From assembly GCA_964019155.1 (NCBI GenBank), contig OZ025240.1:95611186-95675185 (forward strand): a stretch of DNA of 64,000 nt, given 5' to 3'. This document shows, piece after piece, positions 24,701-39,071 of this stretch. A program made the translations under genes and the position numbers. The notes beneath the pieces were generated by a model that worked only from the letters and a program-made list of their open reading frames with translations, had not been told where the DNA came from and ran no database searches. The stretch comes from Osedax fenrisi (Eukaryota > Annelida > Polychaeta > Sabellida > Siboglinidae). Every line of letters starts with the position of its first letter. Position 1 is the first letter of the stretch.

Positions 24701-27700
24701 TGTCTAACTGTCTAACTGAACAACTGTCTATCTGTCTAACTGACCAACTGTCTAAATGTCTAACTGAACAACTGTCTAACTGTCTAACTGAACAACTGTC
24801 TAACTGTCTAACTGACCAACTGTCTAACTGTCTAACTGACCAACTGTCTAACTGACCAACTGTCTAACTGTCTAACTGACCAACTGTCTAACTGACCCAC
24901 TGTCTAACTGACCAACTGCCTAACTGTCAAACTGACCAACTGTCTAACTGAACAACTGTCTAACTGTCTAACTGAATAACTGTCTAACTGACCAACTGTC
25001 TAACTGTCTAACTGACCAACTGTCTAACTGACCCACTGTCTAACTGACCAACTGCCTAACTGTCAAACTGAACAACTGTCTAACTGACCAACTGTCTAAC
25101 TATCTAACTGACCAACTGTCTAACTGACCCACTGTCTAACTGAACAACTGTCTAACTGTCTAACTGACCAACTGTCTAACTGACCAACTGTCTAACTGTC
25201 TAACTGACCAACTGTCTAACTGACCCACTGTCTAACTGAACAACTGTCTAACTGTCTAACTGACCAACTGTCTAACTGACCCACTGTCTAACTGACCAAC
25301 TGCCTAACTGTCAAACTGACCCACTGTCTAACTGACCAACTGCCTAACTGTCAAACTGACCAACTGTCTAACTGAACAACTGTCTAACTGTCTAACTGAA
25401 CAACTGTCTAACTGACCAACTGTCTAACTGTCTAACTGACCAACTGTCTAACTGACCCACTGTCTAACTGACCAACTGCCTAACTATCAAACTGAACAAC
25501 TGTCTAACTGACCAACTGTCTAACTGACCAACTGTCTAACTGACCCACTGTCTAACTGACCAACTGCCTAACTGTCTAACTGACCAACTGTCTAAATGTC
25601 TAACTGAACAACTGTCTAACTGTCTAACTGAACAACTGTATAATTGACCAACTGTCTAACTGTCTAACTGACCAACTATCTAACTGACCAACTGTCTAGC
25701 TGTCTAATTGACCAACTGTCTAACTGACCAACTGTCTAACTGACCCACTGTCTAACTGAACAACTGTCTAACTGTCTAACTGAACAACTGTCTAACTGAC
25801 CAACTGTCTAACTGTCTAACTGACCAACTGTCTAACTGACCCACTGTCTAACTGACCAACTGACCCACTGTCTAACTGAACAACTGTCTAACTGTCTAAC
25901 TGAACAACTGTCAATCTGTCTAACTTACCAACTGTCTAAATGTCTAACTGAACAACTGTCTATCTGTCTAACTGACCAACTGTCTAAATGTCTAACTGAA
26001 CAACTGTCTAACTGTCTAACTGACCAACTATCTAACTGACCAACTGTCTAGCTGTCTAATTGACCAACTGTCTAACTGACCAACTGTCTAACTGTCTAAC
26101 TGACCATCTGTCTAACTGAACAACTGTATAACTGTCTAACTGAACAACTGTCTAACTGACCAACTGTCTAGCTGTCTAATTGACCAACTGTCTAACTGAC
26201 CAACTGTCTAACTGTCTAACTGACCATCTGTCTAACTGAACAACTGTATAACTGTCTAACTGACAGTGGGTCAGTTTGACAGTTGGTCAGTTAGACCAAC
26301 TGCCTAACTGTCAAACTGACCAACTGTCTAACTGAACAACTGTCTAACTGACCAACTGTCTAACTGTCTAACTGACCAACTGTCTAACTGACCCACTGTC
26401 TAACTGACCAACTGCCTAACTGTCAAACTGAACAACTGTCTAACTGACCAACTGTCTAACTGACCCACTGTCTAACTGACCAACTGCCTAACTGTCAAAC
26501 TGCCTAACTGTCAAACTGAACACTGTCTAACTGACCAACTGTCTAACTGACCCACTGTCTAACTGAACAACTGTCTAACTGTCTAACTGACCAACTGTCT
26601 AAATGTCTAACTGAACAACTGTCTAACTGTCTAACTGAACAACTGTATAATTGACCAACTGTCTAACTGTCTAACTGACCAACTATCTAACTGACCAACT
26701 GTCTAGCTGTCTAATTGACCAACTGTCTAACTGACCAACTGTCTAACTGACCCACTGTCTAACTGAACAAATGTCTAACTGTCTAACTGAACAACTGTCT
26801 AACTGACCAACTGTCTAACTGTCTAACTGACCAACTGTCTAACTGACCCACTGTCTAACTGACCAACTGCCTAACTGTCAAACTGAACAACTGTCTAACT
26901 GACCAACTGTCTAACTGACCCACTGTCTAACTGAACAACTGTCTAACTGTCTAACTGAACAACTGTCAATCTGTCTAACTGACCAACTGTCTAAATGTCT
27001 AACTGAACAACTGTCTAACTGTCTAACTGACCAACTATCTAACTGACCAACTGTCTAGCTATCTAATTGACCAACTGTCTAACTGACCAACTGTCTAACT
27101 GTCTAACTGACCATCTGTCTAACTGAACAACTGTATAACTGTCTAACTGAACAACTGTCTAATGACCAACTGTCTAGCTGTCTAATTGACCAACTGTCTA
27201 ACTGACCAACTGTCTAACTGTCTAACTGACCATCTGTCTAACTGAACAACTGTATAACTGTCTAACTGACCAACTGTCTAACTGAACAACTGTCTAACTG
27301 TCTAACTGAACAACTGTCTAACTGACCCACTGTCTAACTGAACAACTGTCTAACTGTATAACTGTCTAACTGAACAACTGTCTAACTGACCAACTGTCTA
27401 AATGTCTAACTGAACAACTGGCTAACTGTCTAACTGAACAACTATCTAACTGACCAACTGTCTAGCTGTCTAATTGACCAACTGTCTAACTGACCAACTG
27501 TCTAACTGTCTAACTGACCATCTGGCTAACTGTCTAACTGAACAACTATCTAACTGATCAACTGTCTAACTGACCCACTGTCTAACTGACCAACTGCCTA
27601 ACTGTCAAACTGAACAACTGTCTAACTGTCTAACTGAACAACTGTCTATCTGTCTAACTGACCAACTGTCTAAATGTCTAACTGAACAACTGTCTAACTG

Positions 27701-30700
27701 TCTAACTGAACAACTGTATAATTGACCAACTGTATAACTGTCTAACTGAACAACTGTCTAACTGACCAACTGTCTAAATATCTAACTGAACAACTGGCTA
27801 ACTGTCTAACTGAACAACTATCTAACTGACAAACTGTCTAACTGTCTAACTGACCAACTGTCTAACTGACCAACTGTCTAACTGACCAACTGCCTAACTG
27901 TCAAACTGAACAACTGTCTAACTGACCAACTGTCTAACTGTCTGACTGAACACCTGTCTAACTGACCAACTGTCTTACTGTCTAACTGACCAACTGTCTA
28001 ACTGACCCACTGTCTAACTGAACAACTGTCTATCTGTCTAACTGAACAACTGTCTAACTGACCAACTGTCTAACTGTCTAACTGACCAACTGTCTAACTG
28101 ACCAACTGTCTAACTGAACAACTGTCTAACTGTCTAACTGAACAACTGTCTATCTGTCTAACTGACCAACTGTCTAAATGTCTAACTGTACAACTGTCTA
28201 ACTGTCTAACTGAACAACTGTATAATTGACCAACTGTCTAACTGTCTAACTGACCAACTGTCTAACTGAACAACTGTCTAACTGTCTAGCTGAACAACTG
28301 TCTAACTGACCCACTGTCTAACTGAACAACTGTCTAACTGTATAACTGTCTAACTGAACAACTGTCTAACTGACCAACTGTCTAAATGTCTAACTGAATA
28401 ACTGGCTAACTGTCTAACTGAACAACTATCTAACTGACCAACTGTCTAACTGACCAACTGTCTAAATATCTAACTGAACAACTGGCTAACTGTCTAACTG
28501 AACAACTATCTAACTGACCAACTGTCTAACTGACCCACTGTCTAACTGACCAACTGCCTAACTGTCAAACTGAACAACTGTCTAACTGACCAACTGTCTA
28601 ACTGTCTAACTGACTAACTGTCTAACTGACCCACTGTCTAACTGAACAACTGTCTAACTGTCTAACTGAACAACTGTCTATCTGTCTAACTGACCAACTG
28701 TCTAAATGTCTAACTGAACAACTGTCTAACTGTCTAACTGAACAACTGTCTAACTGTCTAACTGACCAACTGTCTAACTGTCTAACTGACCAACTGTCTA
28801 ACTGACCAACTGTCTAACTGTCTAACTGACCAACTGTCTAACTGACCCACTGTCTAACTGACCAACTGCCTAACTGTCAAACTGACCAACTGTCTAACTG
28901 AACAACTGTCTAACTGTCTAACTGAATAACTGTCTAACTGACCAACTGTCTAACTGTCTAACTGACCAACTGTCTAACTGACCCACTGTCTAACTGACCA
29001 ACTGCCTAACTGTCAAACTGAACAACTGTCTAACTGACCAACTGTCTAACTATCTAACTGACCAACTGTCTAACTGACCCACTGTCTAACTGAACAACTG
29101 TCTAACTGTCTAACTGACCAACTGTCTAACTGACCAACTGTCTAACTGTCTAACTGACCAACTGTCTAACTGACCCACTGTCTAACTGAACAACTGTCTA
29201 ACTGTCTAACTGACCAACTGTCTAACTGACCCACTGTCTAACTGACCAACTGCCTAACTGTCAAACTGACCCACTGTCTAACTGACCAACTGCCTAACTG
29301 TCAAACTGACCAACTGTCTAACTGAACAACTGTCTAACTGTCTAACTGAACAACTGTCTAACTGACCAACTGTCTAACTGTCTAACTGACCAACTGTCTA
29401 ACTGACCCACTGTCTAACTGACCAACTGCCTAACTATCAAACTGAACAACTGTCTAACTGACCAACTGTCTAACTGACCAACTGTCTAACTGACCCACTG
29501 TCTAACTGACCAACTGCCTAACTGTCTAACTGACCAACTGTCTAAATGTCTAACTGAACAACTGTCTAACTGTCTAACTGAACAACTGTATAATTGACCA
29601 ACTGTCTAACTGTCTAACTGACCAACTATCTAACTGACCAACTGTCTAGCTGTCTAATTGACCAACTGTCTAACTGACCAACTGTCTAACTGACCCACTG
29701 TCTAACTGAACAACTGTCTAACTGTCTAACTGAACAACTGTCTAACTGACCAACTGTCTAACTGTCTAACTGACCAACTGTCTAACTGACCCACTGTCTA
29801 ACTGACCAACTGACCCACTGTCTAACTGAACAACTGTCTAACTGTCTAACTGAACAACTGTCAATCTGTCTAACTTACCAACTGTCTAAATGTCTAACTG
29901 AACAACTGTCTATCTGTCTAACTGGCCAACTGTCTAAATGTCTAACTGAACAACTGTCTAACTGTCTAACTGACCAACTATCTAACTGACCAACTGTCTA
30001 GCTGTCTAATTGACCAACTGTCTAACTGACCAACTGTCTAACTGTCTAACTGACCATCTGTCTAACTGAACAACTGTATAACTGTCTAACTGAACAACTG
30101 TCTAACTGACCAACTGTCTAGCTGTCTAATTGACCAACTGTCTAACTGACCAACTGTCTAACTGTCTAACTGACCATCTGTCTAACTGAACAACTGTATA
30201 ACTGTCTAACTGACAGTGGGTCAGTTTAACAGTTGGTCAGTTAGACCAACTGCCTAACTGTCAAACTGACCAACTGTCTAACTGAACAACTGTCTAACTG
30301 ACCAACTGTCTAACTGTCTAACTGACCAACTGTCTAACTGACCCACTGTCTAACTGACCAACTGCCTAACTGTCAAACTGAACAACTGTCTAACTGACCA
30401 ACTGTCTAACTGACCCACTGTCTAACTGACCAACTGCCTAACTGTCAAACTGCCTAACTGTCAAACTGAACACTGTCTAACTGACCAACTGTCTAACTGA
30501 CCCACTGTCTAACTGAACAACTGTCTAACTGTCTAACTGACCAACTGTCTAAATGTCTAACTGAACAACTGTCTAACTGTCTAACTGAACAACTGTATAA
30601 TTGACCAACTGTCTAACTGTCTAACTGACCAACTATCTAACTGACCAACTGTCTAGCTGTCTAATTGACCAACTGTCTAACTGACCAACTGTCTAACTGA

Positions 30701-33700
30701 CCCACTGTCTAACTGAACAAATGTCTAACTGTCTAACTGAACAACTGTCTAACTGACCAACTGTCTAACTGTCTAACTGACCAACTGTCTAACTGACCCA
30801 CTGTCTAACTGACCAACTGCCTAACTGTCAAACTGAACAACTGTCTAACTGACCAACTGTCTAACTGACCCACTGATTAACTGAACAACTGTCTAACTGT
30901 CTAACTGAACAACTGTCAATCTGTCTAACTGACCAACTGTCTAAATGTCTAACTGAACAACTGTCTAACTGTCTAACTGAACAACTGTATAATTGACCAA
31001 CTGTCTAACTGTCTAACTGACCAACTATCTAACTGACCAACTGTCTAGCTGTCTAATTGACCAACTGTCTAACTGACCAACTGTCTAACTGTCTAACTGA
31101 CCATCTGTCTAACTGAACAACTGTATAACTGTCTAACTGAACAACTGTCTAATGACCAACTGTCTAGCTGTCTAATTGACCAACTGTCTAACTGACCAAC
31201 TGTCTAACTGTCTAACTGACCATCTGTCTAACTGAACAACTGTATAACTGTCTAACTGACCAACTGTCTAACTGAACAACTGTCTAACTGTCTAACTGAA
31301 CAACTGTCTAACTGACCCACTGTCTAACTGAACAACTGTCTAACTGTATAACTGTCTAACTGAACAACTGTCTAACTGACCAACTGTCTAAATGTCTAAC
31401 TGAACAACTGGCTAACTGTCTAACTGAACAACTATCTAACTGACCAACTGTCTAGCTGTCTAATTGACCAACTGTCTAACTGACCAACTGTCTAACTGTC
31501 TAACTGACCATCTGGCTAACTGTCTAACTGAACAACTATCTAACTGATCAACTGTCTAACTGACCCACTGTCTAACTGACCAACTGCCTAACTGTCAAAC
31601 TGAACAACTGTCTAACTGTCTAACTGAACAACTGTCTATCTGTCTAACTGACCAACTGTCTAAATGTCTAACTGAACAACTGTCTAACTGTCTAACTGAA
31701 CAACTGTATAATTGACCAACTGTATAACTGTCTAACTGAACAACTGTCTAACTGACCAACTGTCTAAATATCTAACTGAACAACTGGCTAACTGTCTAAC
31801 TGAACAACTATCTAACTGACAAACTGACCAACTGTCTAACTGAACAACTGTCTAACTGTCTAGCTGAACAACTGTCTAACTGACCCACTGTCTAACTGAA
31901 CAACTGTCTAACTGTATAACTGTCTAACTGAACAACTGTCTAACTGACCAACTGTCTAAATGTCTAACTGAATAACTGGCTAACTGTCTAACTGAACAAC
32001 TATCTAACTGACCAACTGTCTAACTGACCAACTGTCTAAATATCTAACTGAACAACTGGCTAACTGTCTAACTGAACAACTATCTAACTGACCAACTGTC
32101 TAACTGACCCACTGTCTAACTGACCAACTGCCTAACTGTCAAACTGAACAACTGTCTAACTGACCAACTGTCTAACTGTCTAACTGACTAACTGTCTAAC
32201 TGACCCACTGTCTAACTGAACAACTGTCTAACTGTCTAACTGAACAACTGTCTATCTGTCTAACTGACCAACTGTCTAAATGTCTAACTGAACAACTGTC
32301 TAACTGTCTAACTGAACAACTGTCTAACTGTCTAACTGACCAACTGTCTAACTGTCTAACTGACCAACTGTCTAACTGACCAACTGTCTAACTGTCTAAC
32401 TGACCAACTGTCTAACTGACCCACTGTCTAACTGACCAACTGCCTAACTGTCAAACTGACCAACTGTCTAACTGAACAACTGTCTAACTGTCTAACTGAA
32501 TAACTGTCTAACTGACCAACTGTCTAACTGTCTAACTGACCAACTGTCTAACTGACCCACTGTCTAACTGACCAACTGCCTAACTGTCAAACTGAACAAC
32601 TGTCTAACTGACCAACTGTCTAACTATCTAACTGACCAACTGTCTAACTGACCCACTGTCTAACTGAACAACTGTCTAACTGTCTAACTGACCAACTGTC
32701 TAACTGACCAACTGTCTAACTGTCTAACTGACCAACTGTCTAACTGACCCACTGTCTAACTGAACAACTGTCTAACTGTCTAACTGACCAACTGTCTAAC
32801 TGACCCACTGTCTAACTGACCAACTGCCTAACTGTCAAACTGACCCACTGTCTAACTGACCAACTGCCTAACTGTCAAACTGACCAACTGTCTAACTGAA
32901 CAACTGTCTAACTGTCTAACTGAACAACTGTCTAACTGACCAACTGTCTAACTGTCTAACTGACCAACTGTCTAACTGACCCACTGTCTAACTGACCAAC
33001 TGCCTAACTATCAAACTGAACAACTGTCTAACTGACCAACTGTCTAACTGACCAACTGTCTAACTGACCAACTGTCTAACTGACCCACTGTCTAACTGAC
33101 CAACTGCCTAACTGTCTAACTGACCAACTGTCTAAATGTCTAACTGAACAACTGTCTAACTGTCTAACTGAACAACTGTATAATTGACCAACTGTCTAAC
33201 TGTCTAACTGACCAACTATCTAACTGACCAACTGTCTAGCTGTCTAATTGACCAACTGTCTAACTGACCAACTGTCTAACTGACCCACTGTCTAACTGAA
33301 CAACTGTCTAACTGTCTAACTGAACAACTGTCTAACTGACCAACTGTCTAACTGTCTAACTGACCAACTGTCTAACTGACCCACTGTCTAACTGACCAAC
33401 TGACCCACTGTCTAACTGAACAACTGTCTAACTGTCTAACTGAACAACTGTCAATCTGTCTAACTTACCAACTGTCTAAATGTCTAACTGAACAACTGTC
33501 TATCTGTCTAACTGACCAACTGTCTAAATGTCTAACTGAACAACTGTCTAACTGTCTAACTGACCAACTATCTAACTGACCAACTGTCTAGCTGTCTAAT
33601 TGACCAACTGTCTAACTGACCAACTGTCTAACTGTCTAACTGACCATCTGTCTAACTGAACAACTGTATAACTGTCTAACTGAACAACTGTCTAACTGAC

Positions 33701-36700
33701 CAACTGTCTAGCTGTCTAATTGACCAACTGTCTAACTGACCAACTGTCTAACTGTCTAACTGACCATCTGTCTAACTGAACAACTGTATAACTGTCTAAC
33801 TGACAGTGGGTCAGTTTGACAGTTGGTCAGTTAGACCAACTGCCTAACTGTCAAACTGACCAACTGTCTAACTGAACAACTGTCTAACTGACCAACTGTC
33901 TAACTGTCTAACTGACCAACTGTCTAACTGACCCACTGTCTAACTGACCAACTGCCTAACTGTCAAACTGAACAACTGTCTAACTGACCAACTGTCTAAC
34001 TGACCCACTGTCTAACTGACCAACTGCCTAACTGTCAAACTGCCTAACTGTCAAACTGAACACTGTCTAACTGACCAACTGTCTAACTGACCCACTGTCT
34101 AACTGAACAACTGTCTAACTGTCTAACTGACCAACTGTCTAAATGTCTAACTGAACAACTGTCTAACTGTCTAACTGAACAACTGTATAATTGACCAACT
34201 GTCTAACTGTCTAACTGACCAACTATCTAACTGACCAACTGTCTAGCTGTCTAATTGACCAACTGTCTAACTGACCAACTGTCTAACTGACCCACTGTCT
34301 AACTGAACAAATGTCTAACTGTCTAACTGAACAACTGTCTAACTGACCAACTGTCTAACTGTCTAACTGACCAACTGTCTAACTGACCCACTGTCTAACT
34401 GACCAACTGCCTAACTGTCAAACTGAACAACTGTCTAACTGACCAACTGTCTAACTGACCCACTGTCTAACTGAACAACTGTCTAACTGTCTAACTGAAC
34501 AACTGTCAATCTGTCTAACTGACCAACTGTCTAAATGTCTAACTGAACAACTGTCTAACTGTCTAACTGAACAACTGTATAATTGACCAACTGTCTAACT
34601 GTCTAACTGACCAACTATCTAACTGACCAACTGTCTAGCTGTCTAATTGACCAACTGTCTAACTGACCAACTGTCTAACTGTCTAACTGACCATCTGTCT
34701 AACTGAACAACTGTATAACTGTCTAACTGAACAACTGTCTAATGACCAACTGTCTAGCTGTCTAATTGACCAACTGTCTAACTGACCAACTGTCTAACTG
34801 TCTAACTGACCATCTGTCTAACTGAACAACTGTATAACTGTCTAACTGACCAACTGTCTAACTGAACAACTGTCTAACTGTCTAACTGAACAACTGTCTA
34901 ACTGACCCACTGTCTAACTGAACAACTGTCTAACTGTATAACTGTCTAACTGAACAACTGTCTAACTGACCAACTGTCTAAATGTCTAACTGAACAACTG
35001 GCTAACTGTCTAACTGAACAACTATCTAACTGACCAACTGTCTAGCTGTCTAATTGACCAACTGTCTAACTGACCAACTGTCTAACTGTCTAACTGACCA
35101 TCTGGCTAACTGTCTAACTGAACAACTATCTAACTGATCAACTGTCTAACTGACCCACTGTCTAACTGACCAACTGCCTAACTGTCAAACTGAACAACTG
35201 TCTAACTGTCTAACTGAACAACTGTCTATCTGTCTAACTGACCAACTGTCTAAATGTCTAACTGAACAACTGTCTAACTGTCTAACTGAACAACTGTATA
35301 ATTGACCAACTGTATAACTGTCTAACTGAACAACTGTCTAACTGACCAACTGTCTAAATATCTAACTGAACAACTGGCTAACTGTCTAACTGAACAACTA
35401 TCTAACTGACAAACTGTCTAACTGTCTAACTGACCAACTGTCTAACTGACCAACTGTCTAACTGAACAACTGTCTAACTGTCTAACTGACCAACTGTCTA
35501 ACTGACCCACTGTCTAACTGACCAACTGCCTAACTGTCAAACTGACCAACTGTCTAACTGAACAACTGTCTAACTGTCTAACTGAACAACTGTCTAACTG
35601 ACCAACTGTATAATTGACCAACTGTCTAACTGTCTAACTGACCAACTGTCTAACTGAACAACTGTCTAACTGTCTAACTGACCAACTGTCTAACTGACCA
35701 ACTGTCTAACTGTCTAACTGACCAACTGTCTAACTGACCCACTGTCTAACTGACCAACTGCCTAACTGTCAAACTGACCAACTGTCTAACTGAACAACTG
35801 TCTAACTGTCTAACTGAACAAATGTCTAACTGACCAACTGTCTAACTGTCTAACTGACCAACTGTCTAACTGACCCACTGTCTAACTGATCAACTGCCTA
35901 ACTGTCAAACTGAACAACTGTCTAACTGACCAACTGTCTAACTGAACAACTGTCTAACTGTCTAACTGAACAACTGTCTATCTGTCTAACTGACCAACTG
36001 TCTAAATGTCTAACTGAACAACTGTCTAACTATCTAACTGAACAACTGTCTAACTGAACAACTGTCTAACTGTCTAACTGAACAACTGTCTAACTGACCC
36101 ACTGTCTAACTGAACAACTGTCTAACTGTATAACTGTCTAACTGAACAACCGTCTAACTGACCAACTGTCTAAATGTCTAACTGAACAACTGGCTAACTG
36201 TCTAACTGAACAACTATCTAACTGACCAACTGTCTATCTGTCTAATTGACCAACTGTCTAACTGACCAACTGTCTAACTGTCTAACTGACCATCTGTCTA
36301 ACTGAACAACTGTATAACTGTCTAACTGAACAACTGTCTAACTGACCAACTGTCTAAATATCTAACTGAACAACTGGCTAACTGTCTAACTGAACAACTA
36401 TCTAACTGACAAACTGTCTAACTGTCTAACTGACCAACTGTCTAACTTTCTAACTGACCAACTGTCTGACTGACCAACTATCTAACTTTCTAACTGAACA
36501 ACTGTCTAACTGAACAACTGTCTGACTGACCAACTGTCTAACTGACCAACTGTCTAAATGTCTGACTGAACACCTGTCTAACTGACCAACTGTCTAACTG
36601 AACAACTGTCTAACTGTCTAACTGAACAACTGTCTAACTTTTAACTGACCAACTGTCTAACTGCCCTACTACACCCTCAGCGATGCCGGGCAGATGTATA

Positions 36701-37994
36701 GATAATAATAATAGTAATAATTTATTAGACGATTTTATTGTCTGTAATATGAAACACATAATCTATTTAGTATCTCTTCTACATCGGTCCGATATAATAC
36801 TTTACTCTTTTGTGTTGTAGTTGTCCAGAAATAAAATATGAATAAATATTTACTCACTACATAATTCATACTTTTATATATATATATATATTTATATATA
36901 TATACATTAATGTAAATATAAATTTATATTTATATATTTATTTTTATATATATATATATAAAGTGAGAGATAAATAGAGTGATATCGCGATCTAAGCAAA
37001 CAGGGAGCTGTGTATAGAAACAATGCGGTAGCGAGGGAATTGTAGATATACGGAGCTATGCGGTGACCTCTACTAATAATGTAACCTCTAGCAGGGGTCA
37101 TCTGTTCACAGTACGGCGTTACGGCCATGAATACCGCCGAGTAACAGGCATCACTGACCGCAGCTGAGATTGCGTAACAACCTAGTCGGTAGTCCAGCAG
37201 TATCGATAACCCTGTCCGCTAGGGGTGACACTTAGGTTAGGGTATAGCACTAGGGGGGTACTTAGGTTAGGGTTTAGCGCTAGGGGGTACTTAGGTTAGG
37301 GTAGTGCTAGGGGGGTACTTAGGTTAGGGTTTAGCTCTAAGGGATACTTATGGTAGGGGTTATAGCTAGAATACTATATGGTATAGTCTATATAACCATA
37401 TAGGGTATATGGCTAGTTCTATTTAGGGAATGATTGTATAGCATGTAACGTTAGTCAGGTGTATAGACTACCAATGTATCTACACAACCCCTTCATGGGT
37501 TATTTAGGATCGTTTAGTATAATCTGAATAGAAACGATCCTTGAGATAGAACTTTATTCAGATCGTAGAATATATATAATTGAATATATTGCAGCTAAAT
37601 ATAAAGATAGCATGTTATGCATATCTTGTAAAACATTATCAAATAGATATGTAACTTTAAACTACTACGTATATATGTATAAAATATATATTAGAATTAT
37701 CTGATATAAATAATTATGTCAGATTAACAAGCACAATATATTTGTTCAGTTATAAATTACAGGAATATATACTGGCAAATGTATATTTCTTATTGATAAA
37801 TATTGAGTTTTTCTTAACATTTTAATTTACGAATGGATGAAAAATGACCATGCATATTTAATGAATTATATTGTTAATTAGTCCACATTTAGAATATAGA
37901 TAACCTATAAATTTGCTATATTTATACATAATATATATATATGTATTTTTGTAATATTAACTTAGTTATTTACTAATATTATACTGTATATGTA

Positions 37995-38038
<44 letters not shown>

Positions 38039-39026
38039 TAATGTATATAAAGTATGTATAAAGTATACTTGGCTGAATTATTATATAATGTTATACCCTT
38101 ACCTCGCGTTTAAAATCACCGTACCGATTTCCATAGGTGGCGCTATCGTCGAATTCCAGTACCACCTGAACACTTTCATCTCCCGGTATCAGCGTATCTA
38201 GTTCAGGTTTAGTAACGCGAGATTCTCTTTCTATCTCGCGAGATTCTCGTCCAATCGGGCGAGATTCTCCTTCCTTCCCGACTACCGTTCCACCGCCACC
38301 ACCACCGTTAATAGTGTTCGCTTGACCAGTGGTGTGGCGGCCAGTTTGACCAGCGCGGTCGTAGAAAGAGTGAGGTCTGTACAAAGCACCCGCGACGCAA
38401 ACGTTCAAGGTCACCGCGGCCATCAACAGGAAGCTGCCCTTCAAGTCGTACACCTTCACGAATAATCTGCGGGTGGGTTATCATGACTTATATGTTTATG
38501 CGTGTGAGTGTTTGTGAGTGTTTGTGTGTGTGTGTGTGTGAGTGTGTGTGCTACTTAGAGTTACGAAAGGTTAGTAGGTCAATGAATGACGCAAATGTGT
38601 ACTTTAGATATTACAACGTGTGATGTCAATCATTATTCATTATAGAGTATATATAATAATAATGTAATTCCTATAGGTTAATTGTCATATATTTACATAT
38701 AATATATAGCATATAACACTAATAGGATTATTATTGATTTTACGTGCACTTACGTGGGGTGTCATATGACAGTCATTTGACTTTGTAACTTGGCCTATAG
38801 GGAGGTATTGCATATATGCCTATATATAGGTTAATAGGTTAATTAGAATTATAGTTAACCTTATTTCATCATAATTATCATTAGAGTTTATAAAATAACT
38901 AGAATTCATTGCACTCGTCGATAACTACTAAAGTTAACCATACTGAATACCACATATGTTAATTTTTTAATTGTACCTAATACCATGGGCCAAGTTATCA
39001 TTGTTATTTATTTCTATAGAATGTTA

Positions 39027-39071
<45 letters not shown>

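Noticed and set aside
22916..36664. CRISPR-like or centromeric array
   Set aside because: There are no spacers, the period is 8 bp, and the block lies within an intron of an intact gene. A centromere role has no support here.
37219..37350. Interstitial telomere repeat (TTAGGTTAGGG)
   Set aside because: The hexamer is not repeated in register. The 30-base unit is better explained as a duplicated splice-acceptor region.
38103..38120. Alternative MCT exon-5 donor at 38120 joined to an exon-6 acceptor near 37212
   Set aside because: It also keeps frame. However, GAG|GTAAGG at 38103 with the TAG acceptor at 37219 gives stronger sites and also a complete frame.
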